The position numbers were made by a program, and so were the translations under genes. This document shows, in pieces, positions 16,344-24,476 of a DNA stretch of 64,000 nucleotides (the first letter of the stretch is position 1; the number at the start of each line of letters is the position of its first letter). The stretch is from Mycoplana dimorpha (GTDB lineage Bacteria > Pseudomonadota > Alphaproteobacteria > Rhizobiales > Rhizobiaceae), in NCBI RefSeq assembly GCF_003046475.1, contig NZ_PZZZ01000001.1, positions 310,001-374,000 on the forward strand, read 5' to 3'. The notes below the pieces were generated by a model, which had not been told where the DNA came from, searched no databases, and saw only the letters and a program-made list of their open reading frames with translations.

Positions 16344-17708
16344 TCAGTTCAGCCCGCGCGCGATCGTCGGAACTTTCGAGCGCCCGTCCATGTCGCGCAG
16401 AGAGCGTGCATCGCGGTAGAGCAGCATGACCTGCTCGGCCTCGGACCGGCCGTCGCGGCCGTTGCCGTCCAGTGCCTCCGCCCGGTCGACCTTGAGATTG
16501 GTCTGGCCCGGCAGCAGTACCGTCAGTTTCTGGCGCACGCCGCGCAGCTTCTCCTGGCCGAGCGTCGTCCACTCGCCGCCGCAATAGGTGGCGAAGGTCT
16601 GGCTGGCGACGATCGACTGCGAATATTTCTTCGTCAGCCCCTGCAGGCGCTGTACCTCGTTCACGGCCGAACCGAAGGCGGAGAAGGTCAGCCGGTCCTT
16701 CAGCCCGACATTGCCGAACATGACGTTGCCGACGTGCAGGCCGATGCCGTAGCGGATGTCGACAAGCCCGTCCTTGCGGCGGTTGGCGTTGAGCTCGTTC
16801 ATCCGCAGCGTGGCGTGGCGGACGGCGGTCATCGCCGCCTGCGCGGCCACCTGCGAGGGCTCGCGGTGGCGCCCGCACGGGTAGACGGCGAGGAAGCCGT
16901 CGCCGATGAAGCTGACGATCTCGCCGCCGTTGCGGTTGAACGGCGTGGCGATGGCATCGAAGAACTGGTTCAGCGTGTCGATATAGGCCTGCCGGCCCTC
17001 CTTCTCGGCGAGCATCGTCGACTGGCGCATGTCGGCCATCACCAGAGCGGCGCGGATCGTCTCGCCGTCGCCGCGGCGGATCTGCCCGGAGAGCACGCGC
17101 CGGCCGGCATTGCCGCCGAGGTAGGTCATCAGCATGTTGTCGGCGAGCTTGCCGAGCACCGCCATCTTGGCGGCGACGGCCAGGCTGTTCTGCACCCTCA
17201 GGAGAGCGTCGATGACGTTGTCGCTGAAGCCGCCCGGCGCATCCGTGGCCCACGATCCGACCATGCCCTGGCCGGGCGCCTCGCCGAACGACTGCACGAA
17301 GGCCATGTAGTCGGTGGCCCCGATCTCACGCAGATCGTTGAAGATCGGAAACTCGGCCGGAGCCTTGTGATCGATACGGCGGCGCAGGTGATCGAGGCTG
17401 TTGCTGAGGAGGTAGTAATAGGGACTGAGCAGAAAACGCGACGGTTCGCTGTCCTCGCCGGAGGCGCGGAAGCCCTCCACGGTGACGCCCTTGCCGCGCA
17501 TCCAGGTGAAGCCCAGCGCATCGTAGAGCGGGTGCAGCATCGAGAAGCTGAGATGCACGCGCAACAGCGGCACGCCGGCAGCGGCCAGCCGCTCGCAGAA
17601 ACCGGCAACGATGTGCTCCAGGGTTTCGCCGCCGAGCGCGGCGGTTTTCAGCCAGCCGGAGACGCGATCCAGCAGGATGTTCGAAACGTCGGCTCCATGC
17701 GTATTCAT
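16344..17708 (-). CDS. Class III nucleotide cyclase with atypical substrate residues
   Basis: 454 residues. The first ~215 residues form the N-terminal sensory region common to rhizobial soluble cyclases (GFCERLAAAGVPLLRVHLS). The catalytic domain spans about 218-400. Metal-binding aspartates are present at D226 (MADMRQST) and D270 (FIGDG), and the transition-state Asn/Arg pair at N350 and R354. The residues that normally select adenine are changed: the lysine before FIGD is Ser266 and the aspartate in the usual GD-x-VN is Ser347 (FGSAVN). It may make cAMP, cGMP or neither. It is coupled to the lyase-like gene downstream. Confidence 0.8.
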   Translation of the reverse strand: MNTHGADVSNILLDRVSGWLKTAALGGETLEHIVAGFCERLAAAGVPLLRVHLSFSMLHPLYDALGFTWMRGKGVTVEGFRASGEDSEPSRFLLSPYYYLLSNSLDHLRRRIDHKAPAEFPIFNDLREIGATDYMAFVQSFGEAPGQGMVGSWATDAPGGFSDNVIDALLRVQNSLAVAAKMAVLGKLADNMLMTYLGGNAGRRVLSGQIRRGDGETIRAALVMADMRQSTMLAEKEGRQAYIDTLNQFFDAIATPFNRNGGEIVSFIGDGFLAVYPCGRHREPSQVAAQAAMTAVRHATLRMNELNANRRKDGLVDIRYGIGLHVGNVMFGNVGLKDRLTFSAFGSAVNEVQRLQGLTKKYSQSIVASQTFATYCGGEWTTLGQEKLRGVRQKLTVLLPGQTNLKVDRAEALDGNGRDGRSEAEQVMLLYRDARSLRDMDGRSKVPTIARGLN

Positions 17709-18076
17709 CGCTTGTCCCTCGTCGACGTGAAGCCAACCCGGTTCGATTGTTCACCCCGCCCGATCAGGTGGCAGGGGGAGGACGCGGCGCAACTATATAT
17801 GTGGGCAGGCACGCCAAAACCAGAAGCGGGCTGCAAGAAATCTCGCCGGCGAAACCTGGAGGAGGGGCTATCGCCTCGCCGAGCCTGCTTGACGCGGCGG
17901 GGTTTAGCCGCGAAGGTCCAGCTCCGATCGAGGGGGCGCCGCCTTTGTCTTGCTTCCCCTTGCGCCGACGGGCCGCCGCATTGGCAGAGGCACGGGAGCG
18001 ATGCAGGCGAACCGGTCGCCTGGCTTGCGTGGCCGCGGACCGGCGGTCGCCCACAGCGGGGATAAAGGAGGGATCA
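17709..18076. other. Divergent intergenic region, 368 nt
   Basis: Lies between the minus-strand cyclase and the plus-strand methyltransferase, so it should hold two outward promoters. A short AT-rich patch (ACTATATATGTGG, around 17790) is the only promoter-like base bias. No clear -35/-10 pair, repeat or small gene could be supported. Several overlapping open frames here have no family similarity and are treated as chance. Confidence 0.3.
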
Positions 18077-18562
18077 ATGAGCCGCCTTGACAGTTTCATC
18101 GGCCGCGTGACCGCACAGCGCGATATCCTCAACCACATCCGCGATGACCTCGATCTGCCGAAGGACGGGCCGGTCCTGGAGATCGGGCTCGGCAACGGCC
18201 GGACCTTCGACCACCTGCGCGAACGCTTCCCCGACCGCCGCATCATCGCCTTCGATCGGGCGTGCGGCGCGCACGCCACCTCGGTGCCGGAGGACGGAAA
18301 CCTGGTGCTGGGCGAAATCCGCGAGACCGGGCGGGGCTTCGAGACCGGCACCGCGGCGCTGGTCCATGCCGACATCGGCACCGGCTATCCCGAGAAGGAC
18401 GCCGTGACGTTGACCTGGCTGCCGCAGATGATTGCGGGGATGCTCGCCGCCGGTGGCATCGCGGCAAGCGGGCTGCCGCTGGACGATCCCCGGCTGGAGG
18501 TGCTTGTCGGCCCCGCCGCGGTGCCGGCCGGCCGCTACTTTCTTTATCGGAAGAGGGGGTGA
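18077..18562 (+). CDS. Class I SAM-dependent methyltransferase (Methyltransf_17-like)
   Basis: 161 residues from ATG 18077, with a strong AAAGGAGGG Shine-Dalgarno site 5 nt upstream; this decides the start within a longer open frame. VLEIGLGNGRTFDHL (about residues 34-48) is the SAM-binding GxGxG region, and IIAFDRAC supplies the acidic end of strand 2. The N-terminal SRLDSFIGRVTAQRD is characteristic of a small alphaproteobacterial methyltransferase family whose substrate is unknown. It stands alone on the plus strand between two cyclase genes and runs convergently toward cyaC with a 19-nt gap. Confidence 0.75.
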   Translation: MSRLDSFIGRVTAQRDILNHIRDDLDLPKDGPVLEIGLGNGRTFDHLRERFPDRRIIAFDRACGAHATSVPEDGNLVLGEIRETGRGFETGTAALVHADIGTGYPEKDAVTLTWLPQMIAGMLAAGGIAASGLPLDDPRLEVLVGPAAVPAGRYFLYRKRG

Positions 18563-18581
18563 GGCGGCCGCGCCACCAGCT

Positions 18582-20315
18582 TCAGGCCTTCTGAGGCGCG
18601 GCGATGAAGCGCTGGCTTTCGGCCTCGGACACAAGGTAGACGCGGACCGGCGCGCTGCGGCCGCGAATGGCGACTTCGCAACTCTCCAGTTCCCCGACCT
18701 GCAGGCCGGAGCGCCTGATCGTCGGCTCCGACACGACGATGGCGATGTCGCGCTCCTTGGCGGTTGTTTCCAGTCGGCTGGCGACGTTGACGGTGTCGCC
18801 GATCGCCGTCAGCCCCTTGGTGGCGCCGTAGCCCATCACGCCGACGACACTGGGGCCGGTGTGGATACCGATCGCGATCTTCAGGCGGGTGGCGAAGGTC
18901 GGCGCAAGTTCCTCGTTCAACTGGGCCATGTCGCGCACGATCGCGGCAGCGGCGGACAGCGCCTGACGGCAGGCGTCGTTGCGATTTCCCGTTGGGCCGA
19001 ACAGCGCCATGGCGCCGTCGCCGATGAACTTGTCGAGCCGCCCGCCGGCCTTCTCGACGGCCTGGCCGACGACGGCGAAGTAGCGGTTGAGCAGGAACAC
19101 CACGTCGTAGGGGAGGCGCGCTTCCGACAGGACGGTGAAGTTCCTGAGATCGCAGAACAGTACCACGATCTCCTCCTCGCGGCCGGGCCGCACCGGTTCG
19201 GCCGCGACCGGAAGGCCGGGATCGGTGTTCGGCGCCGTCAGCAGCGCGACGCTGAGGTTTGCGGCGGGGTGCAACTGGCAGCCGAGCCGCACGTCCGGAT
19301 CGGCATGGATGCGGGCAAGTGTGGCCGCCTCGATCGGCCCCGGCGGCGGCAGCGGGCCGTCGCTCGCGAGGATGCGGACGCGGCAGGTCGAGCAGCGGCC
19401 CTTGCCTCCGCAGACGGAGTAGTGCGGGACGTTGCCATAGCGGCTGCCCTCGAGCAGGCTGAGGCCGCGCGGCATGCGGACGAGGGCGCCGCTGGAATAG
19501 CTGACGGTGACCAGCGAGGGGCGCTCGGCGAGCATCCGCAGCCGGCGCAGGACGAGAACAAGGGCGACCGCGCCGGCAAAGACCAGGTACAGCGCAAGCT
19601 TGATCCGGTTGAGGCCGGCGGCGACGATGGCCGGTTCGACCGCCGGCGCCGCCTCGCGCAGGCCTCTCGGCAGGGCGGGGTCAAGGAGCGGCGGAGCGCT
19701 CCCCGGCAGATCCGCGAGCGTGCGGCCGGCCTCGGCGAAGCCCAGCAGGCCAAGGACGGGCACGAGGATGGCGGCGGTCAGCAGGTAGGGAAAGGCGCCG
19801 CGATACCAGCTGCGATAGCGCAGCCAGAAATAAACGCCGACGCAGCCATGCGCCCAGATCACCAGAAGCGCGATCGACTGCCGGACGCCGGACAGCGGGT
19901 TGACGACCCAGAGGCTGTGCACGACGCTTCGGTAGTCGACGATGATCCCGTAGAGCGGTTGCGACAGCCGGGCGGGCACGACATGCTCGATGATGAGGAA
20001 GGGGATCAGCAGGCCGAGCCCGATCTGTACCGCCTCGCGGGCCGGCATCCGCCACGTGCGGCGCAGATAGATCGAGCGCAGCACCAGGACCAGGTGGGTG
20101 ACGAGCGAGCCGTAGAGCAGGATGGTGCCGGGGGGACTGCGCCACAGGGCGGCGAAGGCGCGCAGCACCCGATCGGCGCTGTCCAGTGAAACCAGCAGAA
20201 CCGCGTGGTTGATCAGGTGCATCGTCACGAAGGTCAGCATGACGAGGCCGGAGGACAGCCGCAGCTTCTGAAGGGAACGTTCGGGGGAAAGCAGCGCCAC
20301 TATGGCCCTTTTCAT
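18582..20315 (-). CDS. cyaC: CyaC-like redox-sensing adenylate cyclase
   Basis: 577 residues from ATG 20315. There are five or six membrane helices in residues ~20-260, with histidines at H33, H37, H74, H111, H133 and H156 suited to haem b ligation. A 2Fe-2S ferredoxin domain follows, with C302, C308, C311 and C346. The C-terminal class III cyclase domain has metal ligands D389 and D433, adenine-selecting K429 and D507, and N510/R514 intact. This architecture matches CyaC of Sinorhizobium meliloti, a quinone-responsive cyclase with a succinate-dehydrogenase-like dihaem anchor. The product should be cAMP. Its own promoter must lie in the 272-nt gap upstream. The long frame extending to 20561 is not needed. 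Confidence 0.87.
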   Translation of the reverse strand: MKRAIVALLSPERSLQKLRLSSGLVMLTFVTMHLINHAVLLVSLDSADRVLRAFAALWRSPPGTILLYGSLVTHLVLVLRSIYLRRTWRMPAREAVQIGLGLLIPFLIIEHVVPARLSQPLYGIIVDYRSVVHSLWVVNPLSGVRQSIALLVIWAHGCVGVYFWLRYRSWYRGAFPYLLTAAILVPVLGLLGFAEAGRTLADLPGSAPPLLDPALPRGLREAAPAVEPAIVAAGLNRIKLALYLVFAGAVALVLVLRRLRMLAERPSLVTVSYSSGALVRMPRGLSLLEGSRYGNVPHYSVCGGKGRCSTCRVRILASDGPLPPPGPIEAATLARIHADPDVRLGCQLHPAANLSVALLTAPNTDPGLPVAAEPVRPGREEEIVVLFCDLRNFTVLSEARLPYDVVFLLNRYFAVVGQAVEKAGGRLDKFIGDGAMALFGPTGNRNDACRQALSAAAAIVRDMAQLNEELAPTFATRLKIAIGIHTGPSVVGVMGYGATKGLTAIGDTVNVASRLETTAKERDIAIVVSEPTIRRSGLQVGELESCEVAIRGRSAPVRVYLVSEAESQRFIAAPQKA

Positions 20316-20587
20316 TGTCGGTCCCGCTGGGTCCCTGACGATTGCATTTTGCGGTCGGCGGAAAGCCGACAGAAGAGTCTGCCTGCTTTCGCCCGTTTCG
20401 GCAACGGGACGATAGCGGCGGAAGCGGTCCGGAAGGAGGCGGATCGCCTTAAAGTGGGGACACGCGATCTGCCTTCCGTGATCGTTGTCGTGCACGCTGC
20501 ATCGGTTGCACGGGCCAGAGCAGGGGAGGCGGCGAGGGACGAAGGTTGGTCCGTGCCGCAAGGCCGGCGGCTGCCCCCCGAGTTTGC

Positions 20588-21610
20588 TCAGCGGGCAGCA
20601 GTCACCCCGTAGTGATCGCGGTACCAGTCGACGAAGTCCTTGACCCCGGCCGAAAGTGGCGTGGCGGGCTTGTAGCCGGTCAACGCCAGCAGCAGATCAG
20701 GGCTTGCATAGGTGCGCGGCGCCTCGCCCTGCTGGATCGGCAGGAGCTTGCGTTTCGCCGGCTGGCCGAGCGCCTCTTCCAGCGTGGCGACGAACTCGAG
20801 CAGGCCGGCCGGACTGCCGCCGCCGATGTTGACGACGCGGTACGGCGCCTGATGCGACAGCGTGTCAAGGCCGGCCGGGCTGGCGACGCGGTTGTCCTCC
20901 GACGGCACGACCGAGGACAGCCGCAGGATGCCTTCGACGAGATCGCCGACGAAGGTGAAGTCGCGGCTCATGCGGCCCTCGCCGTAAATCTCGATTTCCC
21001 TGCCCTCAAGGATGGCCTTGGTGAACTTGAACAACGCCATGTCCGGCCGTCCCCAGGACCCATAGACCGTGAAGAAGCGGAAGGCGGTGGTCGGCAGCCG
21101 GTACAGGTGGGCATAGCTGTGCGCCATGACCTCCATGGCCTTCTTGCTGGCGGCATAGATGTTCAGCGGCTCGTCCGTATGGTCGCTTTCGCGGAAGGGG
21201 ATCGCGTCATTGGCGCCGTAGACCGACGAGGTGGAAGCAAGCAGGAGATGACGGGGCGCGACCGCCCGCGCCGCATCCAGCAGGTTCCACGTGCCGACAA
21301 TGTTCGATTCGACGTAGGACCTCGGCTCCTCCAGGCTGTAGCGGATGCCTGCCTGGGCGGCGAGATGGACGACCACGTCCGGTTCTGCTTCCTCCATCGC
21401 CTTGCGCAACGAAGCGTGGTCCTCGAGCATGGCGCGATGGAAACGGAAGGAAGGGAACTGGTTGAGCGCGGCGAGACGCGCCTCCTTCAGGGCGACGTCG
21501 TAATACGAGGTCATGCCGTCGAAACCGACGACCGTGTGTCCTTCCTCCAGCAGACGTCGGGCGAGGTGGAAGCCGATGAAGCCGGCGGCGCCGGTGATGA
21601 AGTATCGCAT
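20588..21610 (-). CDS. NAD-dependent epimerase, UDP-glucuronate 4-epimerase-like
   Basis: 340 residues from ATG 21610. The extended-SDR signature is complete: GAAGFIG at 7-13 for NAD, STSSVYG near 126-132, and catalytic Y152xxxK156 (YAASKK). [13 protein letters not shown] and the size fit UDP-glucuronate 4-epimerases (LspL/CapI type), which make UDP-galacturonate. It starts 1 nt after the stop of UDP-glucose dehydrogenase, so UDP-glucose to UDP-glucuronate to UDP-galacturonate is a reasonable two-gene pathway. An in-frame start at 21658 lies inside the upstream gene and is rejected. Confidence 0.85.
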   Translation of the reverse strand: MRYFITGAAGFIGFHLARRLLEEGHTVVGFDGMTSYYDVALKEARLAALNQFPSFRFHRAMLEDHASLRKAMEEAEPDVVVHLAAQAGIRYSLEEPRSYVESNIVGTWNLLDAARAVAPRHLLLASTSSVYGANDAIPFRESDHTDEPLNIYAASKKAMEVMAHSYAHLYRLPTTAFRFFTVYGSWGRPDMALFKFTKAILEGREIEIYGEGRMSRDFTFVGDLVEGILRLSSVVPSEDNRVASPAGLDTLSHQAPYRVVNIGGGSPAGLLEFVATLEEALGQPAKRKLLPIQQGEAPRTYASPDLLLALTGYKPATPLSAGVKDFVDWYRDHYGVTAAR

Positions 21611-21611
21611 G

Positions 21612-22940
21612 TCAGTCTCTGTGGCCGTCCCTGTCGCCGCCCTTGCCGATGCCGACATAGTGGAAGCCGTGGCGCCTGACCTCCTGCGGCGGATAGACGT
21701 TGCGCAGGTCGACCAGGTTCGGCACCTTCATCGTGGCGTGCAGGCGGCGGAAGTCCAGGGCGCGGAACTCGTCCCATTCGGTCACCAGCACGAGCGCCTC
21801 GGCGCCGGCGGCGATCGCATAGGGATCCTCACCGAACTCGACATCCGACAGCAAGGCGCGGGCGCCCGCCATCCCCTCGGGGTCATAGGCGGCGATCTCG
21901 GCGCCATGGTCCTGCAGGGCCTGGATGATCGTCAGTGCCGGCGCGTCGCGCAGGTCGTCGGTGTTCGGCTTGAAGGTGAGGCCGAGGACGGCGATCTTCT
22001 TGTGGCGCACCGAGCCGCCGCAGGCGGCGATCACCTTGCGGGCCATCGCCCGCTTGCGGTTGTCGTTGATGGCGACGGTCGTTTCGATCAGGCGCATCGG
22101 GCTGTCGGCGTCCGAGGCGGTCTTGACGAGGGCGAGCGTGTCCTTGGGGAAGCACGAACCGCCGTAGCCGGGGCCGGCATGCAGGAACTTGTCGCCGATG
22201 CGCTTGTCGTAGCCGATGCCCCTGGCGACCTTCTGCACGTCGGCGCCGAGCCGCTCGCACAGGTCGGCGATCTCGTTGATGAAGGTGATCTTCATGGCGA
22301 GGAAGGCGTTGGCGGCGTACTTGATGAGTTCGGAGGTGCGCCGTTCGCAGAAGAACAGCGGGCCCTGATTGAGGTGGAGCGGCCGGTAGACCTCGGTCAT
22401 GACGGCAATGGCGCGCGGCTCCTCGGTGCCGACGACGATGCGGTCGGGGCGCTTGAAATCGCCGATCGCCGCCCCCTCGCGCAGGAATTCCGGGTTCGAG
22501 ACGACGGAGATGTCGGCGTCGGGATTGGTCTCGCGGATGATGCGCTCGACCTCGTCGCAGGTGCCGACCGGCACGGTCGACTTGGTGACGACGACGGTAT
22601 AGCCGCTGGCCGCCCTGGCGATCTGGCGTGCCGCCTCGTAGACATAGGAGACGTCGGCATGGCCGTCGCCGCGCCGCGAGGGGGTGCCGACGGCGATGAA
22701 CACCACGTCGGCCCAGCCGACGGCCTTTTGCAGATCGGTGGTGAAGCTCAGGCGGCCGGCGTCGCTGTTCGACTTGACCAGTTCGTGCAGGCCGGGCTCG
22801 AAGATCGGGATGTCGCCCCTGCGCAGCGCCTCGATTTTTTCGGCGACGTTGTCGACGCAGATGACGTCATGGCCGAAATCGGCGAAGCACACACCGGAAA
22901 CAAGGCCGACATAGCCGGCACCGATCATCACAATCCGCAT
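21612..22940 (-). CDS. ugd: UDP-glucose 6-dehydrogenase
   Basis: 442 residues. N-terminal Rossmann motif [17 protein letters not shown], catalytic cysteine C263 in [11 protein letters not shown], conserved K217 and N221 region (AMKITFINE), and the C-terminal [17 protein letters not shown] block. It oxidises UDP-glucose to UDP-glucuronate using two NAD+, feeding acidic surface polysaccharides. In rhizobia the gene is also called rkpK. It is the first gene of a two-gene unit with the epimerase. Confidence 0.95.
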   Translation of the reverse strand: MRIVMIGAGYVGLVSGVCFADFGHDVICVDNVAEKIEALRRGDIPIFEPGLHELVKSNSDAGRLSFTTDLQKAVGWADVVFIAVGTPSRRGDGHADVSYVYEAARQIARAASGYTVVVTKSTVPVGTCDEVERIIRETNPDADISVVSNPEFLREGAAIGDFKRPDRIVVGTEEPRAIAVMTEVYRPLHLNQGPLFFCERRTSELIKYAANAFLAMKITFINEIADLCERLGADVQKVARGIGYDKRIGDKFLHAGPGYGGSCFPKDTLALVKTASDADSPMRLIETTVAINDNRKRAMARKVIAACGGSVRHKKIAVLGLTFKPNTDDLRDAPALTIIQALQDHGAEIAAYDPEGMAGARALLSDVEFGEDPYAIAAGAEALVLVTEWDEFRALDFRRLHATMKVPNLVDLRNVYPPQEVRRHGFHYVGIGKGGDRDGHRD

Positions 22941-23044
22941 GATAAACCTGTCGTTTGGCGGTTTTCGAAGGTCTCGGTCATTGCCGGCTTTGCGGCCGTC
23001 TGCATCGAGTTCTATTCATCCGGGCAAAGAAAGAAAGGCATTTT

Positions 23045-23482
23045 TTAATGGGGTGGACGGTTATGGACGGGGGGCGGCGGCTGGGAGGCGGGGAGCTGCA
23101 AGGGATCGTTTGCCGGCGGGGCGGGGGGCGACCGACTGGCGGAGCGCGTGGCGGCGAGGCCGGCAGGGGCGACGTTGCGCCAGGCGATCTCGACCACGTG
23201 GCTGACGGTCGCGATATCGGCGCTGTCGAAATAAAGCGAGGTCCAGCCCTTGTGGCCCCAACCGCCGGGCACCGCCGCACAGAGGCCCGGCTCGGTCTCG
23301 ACCAGCATCGCCTGCTGGTCGCGCGTCAGCTTGCACACGGCCCGGCCGGGCTCGGGAAGGGTCAGGTAAATCCGTCCGCCCACACGGAAGTCGCGCTTGC
23401 CGAAGTGGGCGTTCTCTTCGGTGCCGGGCAGGGCCAGCGCCATCTGGGCGAGATCCTCGGACGTCATGCGAAAAAGTACCAT
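23045..23482 (-). CDS. MmcQ/YjbR family protein
   Basis: 145 residues from ATG 23482 (ATG 23467, giving 140, is equally possible; neither has a strong ribosome site). LPGTEENAHFGKRDFRVGG and the later GGWGHKGWTSLYFDSAD motif are typical of the MmcQ/YjbR (DUF419) fold, a small DNA-binding-like double-wing domain of unclear function. The last 35 residues are rich in Pro, Ala and Ser and are not part of the fold. Convergent and divergent neighbours are unrelated. It is transcribed away from the promoter at 23574. Confidence 0.8.
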   Translation of the reverse strand: MVLFRMTSEDLAQMALALPGTEENAHFGKRDFRVGGRIYLTLPEPGRAVCKLTRDQQAMLVETEPGLCAAVPGGWGHKGWTSLYFDSADIATVSHVVEIAWRNVAPAGLAATRSASRSPPAPPANDPLQLPASQPPPPVHNRPPH

Positions 23483-23573
23483 GGTTCCCGCCGGTCCGGA
23501 AGGCAGCTCCGGCACGCCGGGGCGGCCCGGGGTTATCGCTGCCTGTTCAGAATATCATATAGGAAAAAAATCC

Positions 23574-23602
23574 TTGACAGCGTGACGGTGGTCTGATAGG
23601 GT
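23574..23602 (+). promoter_or_regulatory. Strong sigma-70-type promoter
   Basis: TTGACA at 23574-23579, a 17-nt spacer, then TAGGGT at 23597-23602. The -35 is a perfect consensus and the spacing is optimal. Transcription would start near 23609 and run toward the GTA cluster. It is the clearest promoter in the window. Confidence 0.75.
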
Positions 23603-23608
23603 TCAGCT

Positions 23609-23890
23609 ACAGTCGGAAAAGTGCGGGCGGAGAACCGCCACACGGACCGGAAGCCGCAGCGAAGCCCCGGAAAAGACGAGATCGTGACCGGGCAGACACG
23701 CGGGCGGCGAAAGCATTCGCCCCAGTGGTTGCCAGGAGGTTTTCGGCGAGCCACGCGCGGCGAACAGCGACCGGCCCAATGAGGATGACGATATTCGCCC
23801 GCCGGCTGGCTGTTTGAGATCCAGTACAGTGTTGTGACACAGAGTTGCTGCAAGGCGCCCGTCCGCTCCGGACGAGGCGCCTTGTTTTTT
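23609..23890 (+). ncRNA. Candidate non-coding RNA or attenuated leader (~280 nt)
   Basis: The interval is bounded by a strong promoter (23574-23602) and an intrinsic terminator (23852-23890), and contains no supported gene. Local hairpins are visible, for example GCGGAGAACCGC near 23630 and GGCGAA-AGCA-TTCGCC near 23710. It does not match tmRNA, RNase P, SRP or cobalamin-riboswitch sequences as I recall them. It could be an independent small RNA or a leader that terminates before the first GTA gene at 23904. Confidence 0.5.
23852..23890 (+). terminator. Intrinsic terminator before the GTA cluster
   Basis: AAGGCGCC (23852-23859) plus CGTCCG pairs with CGGACG-A-GGCGCCTT (ending 23883), a 14-bp stem with one bulged A and a CTC loop, followed by six T residues (23885-23890). 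It ends transcription from the promoter at 23574 just 13 nt before the next start codon. Confidence 0.85.
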
Positions 23891-23903
23891 GCGGAGCCCT
23901 GCG

Positions 23904-24476
23904 ATGCATATCTTCGAGGACGTCGATGTCGGGCTGTTCGGCGTGCCGGCGACGGTGCCGGCCTATGACGGGCTTGCTGGCTGGCAACGCGGCAGCGCCG
24001 GCAGCGAGACGGCGGTGCCGGTGCTGGACCTGAAGGCGGCGCCTAATGGCGATCCGCTCGATCAGATGCAGACGATGCTCGTCGAGATGACGAAGGAACT
24101 GCGCGAGCGTTTCCAGCAGTTCCAGAGCCAGCGCCGCCGGGCCGAGGAGGCCGCCGGAGCGGCGGAGGACGACGCCGGCCGCAAGCTCGCCCAGGCGGAT
24201 GCCAAGGCGGCGATCGAGGCGGTGTCGCTGATCGTGCGCACCCTGGAGAAGATCGACAGCCTGCAGCGCACCATCCTCAGCGAACGGCGCATGGCGCAGG
24301 ACCTTGCCGGCGAGACCGCCGATTTCGAAGCGGTGGTCGCCGAGTTCGACCGCCGCGTCGAGGCCAAGGCGCAAGCCTATCACGAGCAATGGAAGGCGGA
24401 GCATGAGGCACGAGCGGGGCCATCGGCGGCCGACCAAGGCATCGACGTCGGCGGCGGTGAGAACGGCCCGGGATGA
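23904..24476 (+). CDS. Coiled-coil protein at the GTA small-terminase position
   Basis: 190 residues from ATG 23904 (GGAG 8 nt upstream). Residues ~50-165 are rich in Ala, Glu, Arg and Gln and form long amphipathic helices (MTKELRERFQQFQ onward), probably a coiled coil. It sits directly before the large terminase, where GTAs and tailed phages carry the small terminase subunit, which recognises DNA and helps load it. That role is inferred from position and helical content only; no helix-turn-helix was identified. Its 3' end overlaps the terminase start by 74 nt. Confidence 0.55.
   Translation: MHIFEDVDVGLFGVPATVPAYDGLAGWQRGSAGSETAVPVLDLKAAPNGDPLDQMQTMLVEMTKELRERFQQFQSQRRRAEEAAGAAEDDAGRKLAQADAKAAIEAVSLIVRTLEKIDSLQRTILSERRMAQDLAGETADFEAVVAEFDRRVEAKAQAYHEQWKAEHEARAGPSAADQGIDVGGGENGPG

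Noticed and set aside
23779-23817. 12-codon leader peptide (MRMTIFARRLAV) in the RNA upstream of the GTA genes
   Set aside because: No ribosome site and no run of regulatory codons; probably chance within a structured RNA.
23609-23890. Cobalamin riboswitch, suggested by a CCAGGAGG stretch near 23730
   Set aside because: The surrounding B12-box context and the other conserved boxes are not present.
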